NCBI GenBank assembly: GCA_007570785.1
Contig: ML660204.1
Location: 2,903,968-2,967,967, forward strand
DNA length: 64,000 bases
Reading direction: 5' to 3'
From: Antilocapra americana
Taxonomy: Eukaryota; Chordata; Mammalia; Artiodactyla; Antilocapridae
Part shown: piece after piece, positions 33,877 through 44,654 of the stretch
Numbering within the stretch: the stretch's first letter is position 1
Layout of the letters: each line of letters starts with the position of its first letter
The notes under the pieces: generated by a model
What the model was told of the DNA's origin: nothing
Database searches by the model: none
Seen by the model: the letters and a program-made list of their open reading frames with translations, nothing else
Made by a program: the position numbers and the translations under genes

Positions 33877-33899
33877 GACTCCAGGTTCCTCCTGGGTGT

Positions 33900-35370
33900 G
33901 TGGTCAGCTCATTTTGACTAAAATTTTCATGGTTTTGCTGCCAACGGTTAATTAATTAAATAAGCCGAATGAGACTGAACTTGCAAAGGGACAAGTTGGG
34001 TTTCAAGTACATTCTGCCTGTGGGGCTGTGGGAGGAAGCATTTTGCATCAGAGTGGGAGACTTAGGGGGTTTCCTTGCTCCATCGCTGTGATGAGAGAGG
34101 AGATTTAGTTGCACACCTGATGATTTGGTACAAAAATTAAGTCTGCAGTCTGCTTTTTCTCTCCTCTCTGTGTTTTCCTTCTTCCACTAATACTTGAGTA
34201 AGAAACTTGCAGCCATGGCACTGTTAGTGACAGTAACTCTGTGACGTCACGTCAATTCCACGTTCTCTCGGCAGATTATGAAAAGGGAAACTGGACATAA
34301 AATTGGTGTGTCGCACGCATAAAGTATGTTGAGGTCAATAATTAACGAAACTCTGCTCTGAAGGCAGGAGCATCAAAATTGTGAGCCCTGCCTTCTGGAG
34401 ACGGGGGCATATTACTGAGATAGTTCTTTATAGGAAATCTGGGGAATGGGGTTCCAATAAAAAGCGGGCAGAGGAAACACAACACTGTAAATCAAGTATA
34501 CTTCAGGAAAATAAAATTTTTTAAAAAGCAGGCAAAGGAGCTGGGAGAGGAGGTTGGAAGCAGGAGGGAGCAGCCTGGGGTTGGGGAGGGGAAGGGGCTG
34601 GAGAGCCTAAGCCAGCCTGCTCTGTCACCCTGTCCACTGCCTCAGCAGTCTGGGGAGTCGGACCTGAGGCTATGTGAATATAGATGCATTTTCATCAGAT
34701 TATATTAACATCAGTGAATTTTTGTTGCGGACTTTTCCCAGAAGAAACGTGATTACCGTTTATGTACATTTACATACAGATACATCGAGTTATGATCTCC
34801 ATGCCTATTTCTGATCAACCCTGGGGTCTCACATTCCTGTGAGCTCTCTGCCCTGGAGCCCCTCACCCCTGAAGCTAAAGGGGAGTGTGAACCCCAGGTC
34901 AGCCTGTGTGGTATGTCTGACTCTCCTCTGCCTCCTCTTTTGATTTCACATCCTCTCAGAACTTCCCTGGGCTCAACACAGTCAGAGGCTGAGTGCAGAC
35001 AGCCCGTGGACCCTGGGTTGTAGTAGCAGAAGTCTTCTTTCCAAGGAACATGTGAATCAGATGACCCAGCAGAAGAGGTGCAAGCCCTGTGTTCCGCTAA
35101 TCAGAATTTTTTTGTTTTGTGTCCCTTTTAGAAGCTGGTGGTTTCAAATGCTGTGTGGGCCTGATTGTGTTCCTGGCGGCGGCCTCTATCCACCACACCC
35201 CTCTCACCTCACAGTCCCCACACGTGCCTGGATGTCAGCCTTTCCCCTACTTCATCCAGCCAACTCCTGATCATCCCTCACACTCTGCCCGGATGTCTCT
35301 TTCAGGAAAACCTGCCTGCCTGAACTAACCTCCAGCTGCCCCCCTGCACTCTTAAAGCTCTCACTTCTTA
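33900..35370. other. RTF2-FAM209 intergenic sequence
   Basis: No gene seen. A short L1-type 3' end remnant (acaacactgtaaatcaagta with an A-rich tail) lies at about 34472-34530. Confidence 0.45.
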
Positions 35371-35375
35371 CCATA

Positions 35376-35494
35376 ATTTTTTTGGCTTTTTGGCCATGCC
35401 ATTCAGCCTGCAGCATCTTCATTCCCCAATCAGGGATCGAACCTGTGTCCCCTGCATTGAAATCTTTAACCACTGGACCACCAAGGAAGTTCCC
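35376..35494 (-). mobile_element. CHR-type SINE, antisense
   Basis: It reads tttttggccatgccattcag, caatcagggatcgaacctgt and ggaccaccaaggaagttccc. Confidence 0.87.
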
Positions 35495-35527
35495 TCCTCA
35501 CAGTTTGTTTTTTCACAGTAATAACAG

Positions 35528-35671
35528 TTCAGTCCCTGGGTTTGGAAGATCCCCTGGAGAAAGGAATAGCTACCCACTCCAGGATTCTTGCCTGGAGACT
35601 CCCATAAACAGAGGAGCCTGGAAGGCTACAGTTCATGGGGTCACAAAGAGTCAGACATGACTGAGTGATTA
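35528..35671 (+). mobile_element. Bov-tA SINE, 5'-truncated
   Basis: It begins at gttcagtccctgggtttgga and ends gagtcagacatgactgagtg with attaacac. The tRNA-related head is missing. Confidence 0.86.
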
Positions 35672-36287
35672 ACACTTTCTGTTTTTGCAATAGCAGTTAT
35701 ATTAAGTATTAAAATAAAAATTAGTTTTCATTTACATTTGAAATGGAGATGTCCAATTTCCATTGTTTTTCCAGAGAACTAACAGGAAAAAAGATCACCT
35801 AAAAGCATGGAGCTTTTTTAAGGCTAGCTAGCCACAAACTTCACATTGGCATTTTTCTTCAGTTTTCATCTCAACTATTAGTACTTATTAGTCTAACATT
35901 CAAACATAATTTGCTAATGAACAACTGCACACTGCATACTGTGACCATTTGATAACTGGTCATGTAAAACTATTCTCAAATGTTGACTTGTCTTCAGTTT
36001 ATAAATAGTAAAAATAAAGCAAAAGAGGTCTTTCCTAATTCCTTTATCACAATTTTCATGAAATAAATGATACTCTTAATTAAGCCAGGCATTGTACACT
36101 CAAGTGACATCAGTGAGTGTGGATATAAGGTGATAGGAAGTGGTGGGGACAGTAGAACATGGCCACCAGAGGGGTGGTTCCTACTTGGCTCCAGCAGAGA
36201 GGGGCCCTGTGTTATCAGATCTTCCATACTTTTCAAGGAAATCAGAAATCTGACCTTTGTAAATGGAGCTCCCCTACCCCCATTTAA

Positions 36288-36472
36288 ATACCCCAGCCAA
36301 AGCAAGAGATGCAGGAGACTTGGTTTGATCCCTGGGTCGGGAAGATACCCTGCAGGAAGAAATGGCAACCCATTCCAGTATTCTCTCCTGGAGAATTTCA
36401 TGGACAGAAGAGCCTGGTGGGCTATAGTCTGGGGTCACAAAGAGTCAGAGATGACTTAGTGACTGAGCACAA
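36288..36472 (+). mobile_element. Bov-tA SINE upstream of FAM209
   Basis: aagcaagagatgcaggagac, ggtttgatccctgggtcggg and gagtcagagatgacttagtg mark the body. It ends about 470 bases before the FAM209 start codon. Confidence 0.85.
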
Positions 36473-36863
36473 TCGTTCTTCAGAACAGTGTAGGCCAAAC
36501 AAAACGCATCAGTAGCTCCTAGTTTGCAGCCTCTGGTTTAATATCTTTCTTTCCCATTTGGTTTTCTGCTCCACAGGGGCACATGCCTCGAGTCTGCTCT
36601 GCTTGCCACAGTGTCTGGCTTCAACAAATGGAAAAATACAAATAGGAGATGGATCCGCCCTCCCAGTAGAGCACCAGGCTCAGAAAGAACAAACTGGCAA
36701 GGAGATGGCATTCTGTCACTCCCCGCCTCTTTTTCGACTGCTCACTGGAAATGATGCCATTTCCCTTTAAATCCTACTCCCAAGTGACCCCTTCAAGCCT
36801 CTTTATCCTCTGCCCTGAAGTCATCACAATGGCCCCAGCAGGTTCTGGCTGGGGGTGCCTCTG

Positions 36864-36871
36864 TGACATCA
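36864..36871 (+). promoter_or_regulatory. CRE-like octamer upstream of FAM209
   Basis: TGACATCA lies 71 bases before the FAM209 start codon. It differs by one base from the consensus CRE (TGACGTCA). CREM-tau drives many postmeiotic testis genes through such sites near the start. No clear TATA box was found. The call is an inference from one short motif. Confidence 0.3.
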
Positions 36872-36941
36872 CTGATGGTCCAACCCTGCCTGGTCCCCTG
36901 TCTCCAGGTGCAAGGGCACACCAGCCCCATCTCTGCTCACC

Positions 36942-37187
36942 ATGCAGTCGCTGAAATGGTTCTTGTTCTTGCCTCTGTGTCTCTCCTGCAGCTATGCCTT
37001 TATGTTTTCTTCTCTGAGAGAAAAAGCCAAAGAAACCCAGGGGAAGGTGCCCTGTGGAGGGCACTTTCGAATTCGGCAGAATCTGCCAGAGCATACCCAA
37101 AGCTGGCTTGGGAGCAAGTGGCTCTGGCTCATTTTTATTGTTGTGCTGTACATGATACTGAAGTTTCGAGATGGTGAGAAGAATAAG
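36942..37187 (+). CDS. FAM209: FAM209 coding exon 1
   Basis: 82 codons, from ATG to GAGAAGAATAAG, followed by donor gtaagg. It encodes the signal peptide, the [12 protein letters not shown] segment and the membrane helix. The open frame continues into the intron to 37220; those residues are not coding. Confidence 0.93.
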
Positions 37188-38369
37188 GTAAGGGTGGCTC
37201 CGTTTGTTACTCCACGTTGATTCCATCTTAGAAACCTCAGACTCAGAGAAACAGATGCTCTTGTTATTATAGGCAAGACTGTTAGGTATAACGAGTTTGA
37301 ATATGGAGTACCTACTCCCAGTCCTGAGTGTGCTGGCTAACTCATTTCTCCACATATCCTTAGAGAAAACTAGACCTGAACTCACAGAGGTTGGGACTCA
37401 TAGTTGAAGGCCACCTTCTGTTTATTAGGCAACTAAAACCTTGGCTCAATGTTTATCTTGTTAAATCAGTTTTTTTCAAATGAGGATAGAGTCAAGAACT
37501 TGGCATGTTTCAGGTCAAAATCATTTACACAGCCAGATTGACTGCCCCTGATTTTTCATTTCCCTGGCATCTGAATTATTACCAGTTGTTGAACTGAATG
37601 GAAGTGGTATTATTCCAAGTAAAGGAAAAGATCTGTCGTAAAGGGTCAGAGGTGTAAAGAAGTAACAGCCTGTCCATGAAGTGGCTGAAGAGCTCCGAGA
37701 AGGGGATGGGAGAGAAACACAGTAGCTTGTTCCCTCTTTGACAGACCCAACGTTCCAGGATACTATGTCCAAACTGATGGGAGCAGGGGATTGGCTAACC
37801 TTTTCTGCAAAAGGCCAGATAGTTGCTATTTTCAGCTTGGTAGCCCATTCGGTCTCTGTTACAAGGATTCACCTCTGCCCTTTGAGCATGAAAGCAGTTG
37901 TAGACTATAGGCAAATGAACGAGCCTGGCTGTGTTCCAATAAAACTTGATTAACAAAACAGCTGGCAGGCCAGATTTGGCCATCATTTGCCAGTCGCTTG
38001 ACTAGATCAATGGTAGAGCCAACTTCTCTCAGGTGAGCCCAACTCTCTTAGAACTCTGTCAAAACCAGCAATGTCAATGGTATCATTCACCCTGAATATC
38101 TTTCTTGACAGGTGCAGATTCCTCCCACCCTTCGGGGCTGTACACTGCGCCCTCCAGGAAGGAAAAATGCTTCCCCCAACAAAGACTATGCGTTCAATAC
38201 CTTAACCCAGCTCGAGATGGACCTTGTGAAATTTGTGTCCAAAGTGCGAAATCTGAAAGTCACCATGGCAACCAGCGGTCACTTGAGGCTTCAGAACTTA
38301 GGGGGTACAGATCCACACCATAACGTTACAATATATGAGGTTTGGGGCGAAGAAGACCCTGCTGATTGA
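36942..38369 (+). CDS. FAM209: FAM209 family sperm membrane protein
   Basis: Two exons, 36942-37187 and 38112-38369, join in phase 0 to 167 residues plus a stop; human FAM209A/B are about 171. It starts [19 protein letters not shown], a signal peptide with likely cleavage near residue 19, followed by [19 protein letters not shown] and one hydrophobic segment at about 60-75. The C-terminal half carries the family stretch [20 protein letters not shown], a likely helix ([10 protein letters not shown]) and the end [11 protein letters not shown]. From the literature, mouse FAM209 associates with DPY19L2 and is needed for acrosome biogenesis and male fertility, acting at the sperm nuclear envelope/acrosome. 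Humans have tandem A and B copies; only one is present in this window. The start lies in context CACCATGC. Confidence 0.94.
37778..37990 (+). repeat. hAT-type DNA transposon remnant in FAM209 intron
   Basis: The text tctgcaaaaggccagatagt, cattcggtctctgttacaag, gctgtgttccaataaaactt and caggccagatttggccatca is a well-known old nonautonomous DNA transposon pattern. Related copies lie at 40090-40565 (antisense) and 52165-52295. I do not assign the subfamily. Confidence 0.6.
38112..38369 (+). CDS. FAM209: FAM209 coding exon 2
   Basis: After acceptor ttcttgacag the exon reads [18 protein letters not shown], then [18 protein letters not shown], and ends WGEEDPAD with TGA at 38367-38369. The first codon is GTG (Val) in mid-protein, not a start. 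It encodes residues 83-167, the soluble tail. Confidence 0.93.
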   Translation: MQIPPTLRGCTLRPPGRKNASPNKDYAFNTLTQLEMDLVKFVSKVRNLKVTMATSGHLRLQNLGGTDPHHNVTIYEVWGEEDPAD

Positions 38370-38644
38370 GTGGGTTTGTGTGTCCAAGCAGGAGAGGAAA
38401 AGTTGGGTATTGACAAACTGTATCCAAACGATAAAACCGTTGTGAAGAAAAGCAATTCTCGAGTTTGTGACCTTTTTCCTTTCTCATTTTTTTTTTAAAC
38501 TGGAAAAAAAAATGTGAGGCCAGGACCATTGCACTTACTGTTTCTGTGATTCTTACCTCCTCCAGAGCTGAGGGTGGTGAAGCATGAGGACAGTGATATT
38601 AGCGTTGGGTGACAATCTTGGCCACTGTGCCGTGACCTTTGTAG

Positions 38645-38650
38645 AATAAA
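38645..38650 (+). terminator. FAM209: FAM209 polyadenylation signal (AATAAA)
   Basis: AATAAA lies 276 bases past the FAM209 stop codon, the first canonical hexamer on this strand. It gives a short 3' UTR of about 300 nt, with T-rich sequence downstream. Confidence 0.7.
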
Positions 38651-38853
38651 GCTTGGGAGATTTGGGGATAAGATGCTAATATTATTTCTGTAATAGCTAT
38701 CTTTATAGTAGCTATTTTTGGAAAGGGCAGAACCATTTTTTCTCTAATTCACTACATTACAGAGGACAACTTTAATTATAGGTTTAAAATTATAAAATGA
38801 TTGAATTAGGAGTTGTGTGTGTCTGGAGGATGATGGATTCACTTCATTTTCTT

Positions 38854-38986
38854 TTCTTTTTTTTAAAATATGCATTTATTTAGCTGCACCTGGTCATAGT
38901 TGCAGCCTGTGGGATCTAGTTCCCTGACCTGGGCTCCCTGCATTGGGAGTATGGAATCTTGGCCACTGGACCACCAGGGAGGTCCC
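38854..38986 (-). mobile_element. CHR-type SINE with 15-bp target-site duplication
   Basis: The antisense body is tgcatttatttagctgcacc through ggaccaccagggaggtccc. TCACTTCATTTTCTT is repeated at 38839-38853 and 38987-39001. It lies just past the FAM209 polyadenylation signal. Confidence 0.9.
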
Positions 38987-39183
38987 TCACTTCATTTTCT
39001 TACCTTCAGAAACTTACTCATTGTATCTTGTGGGTCTCCTGTACTGACTTTTTCTACTGCAAAACTGACAGGTACATGTATCTAAGTGGATTAAGAAAAG
39101 TGGAGACTCAGACCATGTTTTTAATGTCATTTGGATATAGACAAGCTAATCAAGAGCTTCCAAAGCAGTCAGTGTTAACATTC

Positions 39184-39340
39184 TCTGTGAGTGCTAAGTC
39201 GCCTCAGTCTGACCCTTCGCGACCCCGTGAACCACCCTGTCCAGGATTTCCCGGACGAGAATACTGGAGGGGGTTGCCATGCCTCCTCCAGAGGATCTTC
39301 CCTACTGAGGGATCAAACCCACTTCTCTTATGTCTCCTGA
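39184..39340 (-). mobile_element. Bov-tA SINE, antisense, partial
   Basis: gtgagtgctaagtcgcctca, gagaatactggagggggttg and ggatcaaacccacttctctt mark a diverged antisense copy. Confidence 0.78.
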
Positions 39341-39375
39341 ATGTTCTTTATAATACTTGTTTAAAATATGGATAT

Positions 39376-39501
39376 TTGGGGAATTTGTCTGGCAGCCAAC
39401 CCAGTGTTTAGGACTCCAGGCTTCCATTGCAGGGGACGAGGGTTTGATCCCTGGTTGGGGAACTAAGATCCCACATGCCTTGCGGTGTGGGGAAAAAAAA
39501 C
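39376..39501 (+). mobile_element. CHR-type SINE
   Basis: It carries ggcttccattgcaggggacg, ggtttgatccctggttgggg and an A tail. The flanks aaaatatggatatttgg and aaaatatgggtattttgg (about 39362 and 39516) look like a diverged target-site duplication. Confidence 0.82.
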
Positions 39502-40082
39502 CAATAATTAAAATAAAATATGGGTATTTTGGCATGTTCATATGGCTAATGGGAACTACACTTTCTCTAGGCTATTCTATTAGCTCATGACCCCTCATAC
39601 AGGCCAACCTGGTAGTTTTAGGATGAGCAGCTGCAGGCCTAGGCAGAGACATCTGGTCTGGAGGTTCCCTTACTTCCACTTCAGATCTAATTAAAGTGTG
39701 CTTGAACCTTCATTGCCTTCCATCTGGCTAAAAAGAGTTAACCCTCGTGGTTCGAACACCATCCTCAAGACCAGTCCCACACAGTGAGAGACCTCAGGTT
39801 AGACCTGTCCACCTCTTCCCCTCTCATCATTGTCACCCTGTCTGTGAAAAGTGGTCCCTGAACCCTTTGCTTTTTGTCTTAATTTCAGCTTTCAGAGTAT
39901 TAAAAGAAAAAAAAAAAAAACTGGAAGGAGTTGAGATTTCTCCTTGGTGCCTCCTGTACTCTTCCTGGGTGTTTTCAAGCAAAAGTTATTTTCCTAGCAC
40001 ATTCTGAAGAAATGCAGATAAGGAAAAAAGACTTTGGTTTTAACCTGTGATGTCAACATGGGACATATTTTAGATTAGAATG

Positions 40083-40568
40083 GAGATAATCAAAAGGTTG
40101 CCAAATCATGACTCACAGGTCAAATCAGCTTCTGCCTGTTTTCCAACAGCCCTTGAACTAACAATGGTTTTTTTTATTTTTAATTTTAATTTTTGGCCAT
40201 GCCATGTGGTAGGCAATGTCTTAGTTCCCTGATCAGGGATAGAACCCATGCCACCCACAGTGGAAGCATGGCGTATTAACCACTTGGACCATTAGGGAAG
40301 TCCGATAATGGATTTTATATTTTTAAATGGCTGAAAAAAAAAATCAACTGATGAATCATATTTCATGATATGAAAATTACATGAAACTCAAATTTCAGTG
40401 ACCATAGATACATTTCTATTGAAACACAGCCACACTATCATTTACATGTTGCCTATGGTGACTTTTGTGCTTTGTGGCAGAGCTGAATTACTGCACAGAA
40501 ACCACTATGACCCACAGAGCTGAAAATATTTACTAACTAGCTCTTCACAGGAAGTTTGCTGATCCTAG
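40083..40568 (-). repeat. hAT-type DNA transposon, antisense, split by a SINE
   Basis: The pieces 40083-40167 (gactcacaggtcaaatcagc) and 40304-40568 (attgaaacacagccacacta, gaaaatatttactaactagc, ggaagtttgctgatcct) form one element of the family seen at 37778. A CHR SINE sits between them. Confidence 0.58.
40168..40303 (-). mobile_element. CHR-type SINE, antisense, inside the DNA transposon
   Basis: aatttttggccatgccatgt, gatcagggatagaacccatg and ttggaccattagggaagtcc define it. The host repeat continues on each side, so this is the younger insertion. Confidence 0.85.
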
Positions 40569-40572
40569 TTTA

Positions 40573-40778
40573 TGCTAATCTCGCTCAGTCATGTCCAACT
40601 CTTTGTGACCTCCTGGACTAGAGCCTGCCAGGCTCCTCTGTCCATGGAATTCTCCAGGCAAGAATACTGGAGTGGATTGCCATTCCCTTTACCAGATGAT
40701 CTTCCTGACCCAGGGATCAAACCCGGGTCTTCTGCTTTGCAGGCAGATTCTTTATCATCTGAACCACCGGGGAAGTCC
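40573..40778 (-). mobile_element. Bov-tA SINE, antisense, near full length
   Basis: ctcgctcagtcatgtccaac, gcaagaatactggagtggat, ccagggatcaaacccgggtc and ctgaaccaccggggaagtcc run in the expected antisense order. It lies against the end of the DNA transposon. Confidence 0.9.
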
Positions 40779-41219
40779 TAATTTATATGTTAACAGAAAA
40801 TATGTTCATTGGGATCTGATATATTCAATAAACTTCACAAACATCTCTTTGTCTGATAAGCAAAAATGTAATTCCGCATCATTTTTATGTTCTTTTGTCC
40901 CAGCTAATGATGGGAATCCTATGAAAGAGCAAAACATCAAAATTTCTTATAGGAAGTTGATCTGGGATATAATTAGAACAAAATCAGCTGTACAAGTGGA
41001 CTTAACAATTCCCATGAAAGAGTGTCCCGAGTCTTTGCCTTGACTAACACAAAGCTTTGCAGACCCTGGTGTTGCCTAGAAAATAGTGTTTTCCTCGCCC
41101 CAGTCTATTTCATGCATTATTTTCATACGAAAATGTAGTAGATACAGATCAAGGAGTGAGAGCCCCACAAAGCTGCTCACCTCTGCTGTTTTAGTGTCAG
41201 CTGAAGCCCCAAGCTTACC

Positions 41220-41636
41220 GCACTCTGCAGTGTCAGCAGCGCAAAGCCACCGGATGGCTGTAGTCTTCTACACCTGCTGTCTCCATCTCCATTCACTTGG
41301 GGGGCTGGCAGGATTCGTAGCCAAGACCCTCTCCTGGTGGCCTGAAGAGACCACTGCCAGAGGTGGTGGGTCAGGAGGCAGATATGTGAGAGCATCCTCT
41401 AGGATCTGAGAACAGTCCCGAGTTAGCAGCAAGAAGCCCAGAATCTCAGTCACAGAGCTGCAAGGACGTGGCCTGGAAGAGCCCCCTGTGTCAGAGGGGA
41501 CCCCTGTTGTGGAGACCCTCGCAGAGCCCACCCACCAGAACACAGACTCTCGGCCCACAGAAACTGTAGGAGAAAAAATGTGTGTTGCTTGAAGCCACTA
41601 AGTCTGTGATAGTTGATGACACAACAGTAGAAAATC

Positions 41637-41640
<4 letters not shown>
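41220..41640 (+). repeat. Probable old MaLR-type LTR remnant
   Basis: The end tgttgcttgaagccactaag, tctgtgatagttgatgacac and aacagtagaaaatcagtaac resembles the 3' end of mammalian MaLR LTRs. The 5' limit is a guess. Confidence 0.35.
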
Positions 41641-41687
<47 letters not shown>

Positions 41688-41697
41688 NNNNNNNNNN

Positions 41698-41744
<47 letters not shown>
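41640..41744 (+). repeat. (CA)n microsatellite interrupted by 10 N
   Basis: About 47 bases of AC repeat precede ten N (41688-41697) and another 47 follow. The Ns mark an unresolved length in the assembly, so the true repeat number is unknown. Confidence 0.97.
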
Positions 41745-41746
<2 letters not shown>

Positions 41747-41984
41747 CATCTTTCTGTTCCCAATTGGTGAACACCATTGCTGTTCCCAATGCCTTGGAGC
41801 ACAAGTCCACACTCCCTCTGACCTAGTTCCTGGCCTCTGAACCAGGGGAATGGGACCAAAGGAATAATGGCAGGGGGTCAAGAATAGAGTTGTCCTGCTC
41901 CTTGGAATTAGAAGTTACAAACTAATGCCTCAGGGAACAAACCTCCCCCTGCCCTGTCATGTTTGTTTGACCATAATCCCAGTT

Positions 41985-42500
41985 TTTAGCATTTTATTTG
42001 AAATAATTGTAGATTCACAGGAAGTTGCAAAGGTAACAGAGTATCTTCTTAGACCCTTCACCTGGATTCCCCAGTGGTTGCATGTTATGCAACTTGAGAA
42101 CAATCACAGAACCAAGACAGATGTTGCAACAGTGTGTGGGGAGAGTTCTGTGTTCTGTCCCCTGGTGTGGAAGCGTGGACCCTTCCCCAACTACACCATT
42201 CTGGCAGAGATCCTCAACAGCCTCCCCAACCTGGCAACCACCAATCCGTTTCTGTCTCTTTGACAATGTTTTCTGAATGAAATCACACAGTGTGTGACCT
42301 TTGAGGTTGGTCTCTTTCACTCCATACAGCCCTTCAGATTACATCCAGGTGGTGTCATATGCCAACATTTCATGCCTGCCTGCTGCTGAGTCTGTGGAGC
42401 CATCCGCTTGTGGAGGGACATTTTAGTCTTTTGTAGTTTTCGCTAATGATAACAGGACTGCTATGAAAAATTGTGTGCGGGCTTCTAGGTGAACACTCAC
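41985..42500 (-). repeat. Old L1 3' region, antisense
   Basis: tgaaataattgtagattcac, aggaagttgcaaaggtaaca, cccagtggttgcatgttatg and tcttagacccttcacctgg follow the antisense 3' end of old L1 subfamilies. Related sequence may continue towards 43080. Confidence 0.6.
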
Positions 42501-43095
42501 ATTTCATTTCTCAATTCAGCCAGGATTATGGCTGCTGGTTCACATGAGAAGTGTAGGTTTTGGCTTTCACCGAGAGCCAAAGATTTAGAAAAAAAAGATG
42601 CACCTAGAGAACTGCCTCACTTTCTCATCCCTGCTACCCGAATCCCATGCCCTCTTCTCCTCCACAAAGCCCTGTAGGGCTGTGATCAGCCCCTTTGCTT
42701 TCTGTCTTATCCTTCCTGCATTTCTTTTGTGCAAATGAACAGATACGCGTGTATTTCTTATACTCCTTTCTGATGTGAAGGAGAGCAAACGTTCCATATT
42801 CTTTGGGGCTTTGCTTTCTCTGTTTAAAAGAATGTCCTTGAAAATCCCTTCTTATTGGCTTTGAGGGGGTCTTTCTCATCCTTTTCTCCCCTCTGCTGCA
42901 GAGTGCTCTATCGCGTTTGTTCAGCCTGTGTCTTATATGCAAATATTCAGGTAGTTTCCAGTAGTTTGAAATGACAAATGATAATGCAGTGAATCACTTT
43001 GTGCATACCTGGTTTTGTGTTGTTGAAGACATAACTTTAGGGTAGATTTCTAGGAATGAGCTCGGTGGGGGAGAAAGGTAAGCCCAGGCGGAGTT

Positions 43096-43246
43096 TTGTT
43101 GCTGCTGCTGCTGCTGCTGCTGCTAAGTCGCTTCAGTCGTGTCCAAGTCTGTGCGACCCTATGGACAGCAGCCCACCAGGCTCCTCTGTACACGGGATTC
43201 TCTAGGCAAGAATACTGGAGTGGGTTGCCATTTCCTTCTCCAGTAG
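43096..43246 (-). mobile_element. Bov-A2/Bov-tA SINE with (GCT)n tail, antisense
   Basis: The trinucleotide run (tgctgctgctgctgctgctg, 43100-43125) joins directly to aagtcgcttcagtcgtgtcc and the antisense body. AGC-type tails are typical of Bov-A2 and are often polymorphic. Confidence 0.9.
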
Positions 43247-43579
43247 TCTTGTTAGGTATTGCCAAATTTCCCTCCAGGAGGCTTGTGCTAGCTTGAATTC
43301 TCATCAGAAATGCCAATATAGATTTTTTTTTTTTTTTAACGGATGTGTGGACGGACACTTCTGCCTGAACTACCTGGCTTAGGTGGCCTTGTGAGGCTTG
43401 CAGTTACCTAATATTGCCGCTAGGTGGAAGACAAAGCCTGTCACGGGAAACAGCTCTCTGGTTTCCTAGACTTTGTTTTCAAAGGCCCTTGATGAAAATG
43501 ATGTGTGAGATGAAGTGATACTGGTCATAATACTTCTATCATAGTTAGCAACTGGCATTCATTGTACCAGGAGGAATAA

Positions 43580-43698
43580 CAGGGACTTCCCTAGTGGTCC
43601 AGTGGCGAAGACCCTGTGGTCCCAATGAAAGGGGGCCTGAGTTTGATCCCTGGTCAGAGAACTCGATCCCGCATGCCTCAGCTAATACCAAATAAATA
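43580..43698 (+). mobile_element. CHR-type SINE
   Basis: cagggacttccctagtggtc, gagtttgatccctggtcaga and an A/AT-rich tail define the copy. Confidence 0.85.
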
Positions 43699-43744
43699 CA
43701 AATATATATATATATTTTTTTAAGTAGTAATAACAACATTACTT

Positions 43745-44200
43745 TTTATTAACAATGAACTTTTATCATTTATTATTTATTCATTTATTCAAGTGTTTGT
43801 TCCGTGCACTTCTCCAGGTTCTGGGCATGAGTAGATAAACGAACATCTTCCCGGGACAGAGTTTGATATCCACTGAGGGAGAAATGAGAAGCACGTCCAT
43901 GAGTCCAATAGGTAGTCTCTCCAAGGCAGGAGGTGAGGGTGTGGGGGTCAGTGAGCGAGACGGTTCTTTAGATCTTAAATGGTGTGGTCATGGAAGGGCT
44001 TTACTGGAGAAGGCCGTTACTGGAGGGAGCTCAGCCTGATAGGGAGCCGTGGTGGGGGTGGTGTCCTATGCTTGAGGTGGAGATGGGGAGGGGATGAGCG
44101 GGGGCCCGGAGAGCAGGTTACTTGCAGGCCACCGACAGGACTTGAGTTTCCCTCCGGTGAGATGAGGGCCATGGGGAGATGAGATTGGAACCCCCCTCCC
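43745..44200 (+). repeat. Diverged L2-like fragment
   Basis: tttattcatttattcaagtg and ctccaggttctgggcatgag resemble the L2 3' region. The remainder to 44.2 kb is G-rich and uncertain. Confidence 0.35.
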
Positions 44201-44654
44201 CCAACCCCCCAGGCCGGGATGCAACCATTTCTCCAGGTATCTGCAGATGGCCCAGCCTGGGCCACACCTGATGGATGCCGAATGAGTGCTGGTCTCTGCT
44301 CTCAGGGCCCTTGGTGGGGGTGGGGGGGCCTCAGGGGACAACAGACATGGAAACATGAGGTTTCCCGTGGGAAACAAGGAGTCTTCTGGAGGCCCTGAGG
44401 GTGAGCTCTGCCTCTGGCGCCTTGGAGCCACTTACCAGTTCTGTAAACTCTGGAAAACAGATAATACGCTGAGCATTCGATTTTATGAAGATGCAGGTGA
44501 GTTGCACGTAGGGGACCCAGTCGAGCAGCTCTGCCTCTGTCTGTCTGTCGTCCTCCTGTAGACTGCTGGTCCTTTGAAGCCTCCTCTGAATCTCATCTAT
44601 AATGTCCAGCTGGCCCCTCCTTAACTAATGAATGACATCTCTCTTTTTTTGAGA

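Noticed and set aside
36774..37385. 203-residue minus-strand frame over FAM209 exon 1
   Set aside because: It is antisense to a recognised exon, has no family features and no splice context of its own.
41640..41744. CRISPR-like or other spaced repeat array
   Set aside because: The only tandem arrays in the window are simple-sequence microsatellites and short duplications without spacers.
41450..41881. Minus-strand frames rich in Cys-Val
   Set aside because: They are translations of the CA microsatellite and its N gap.
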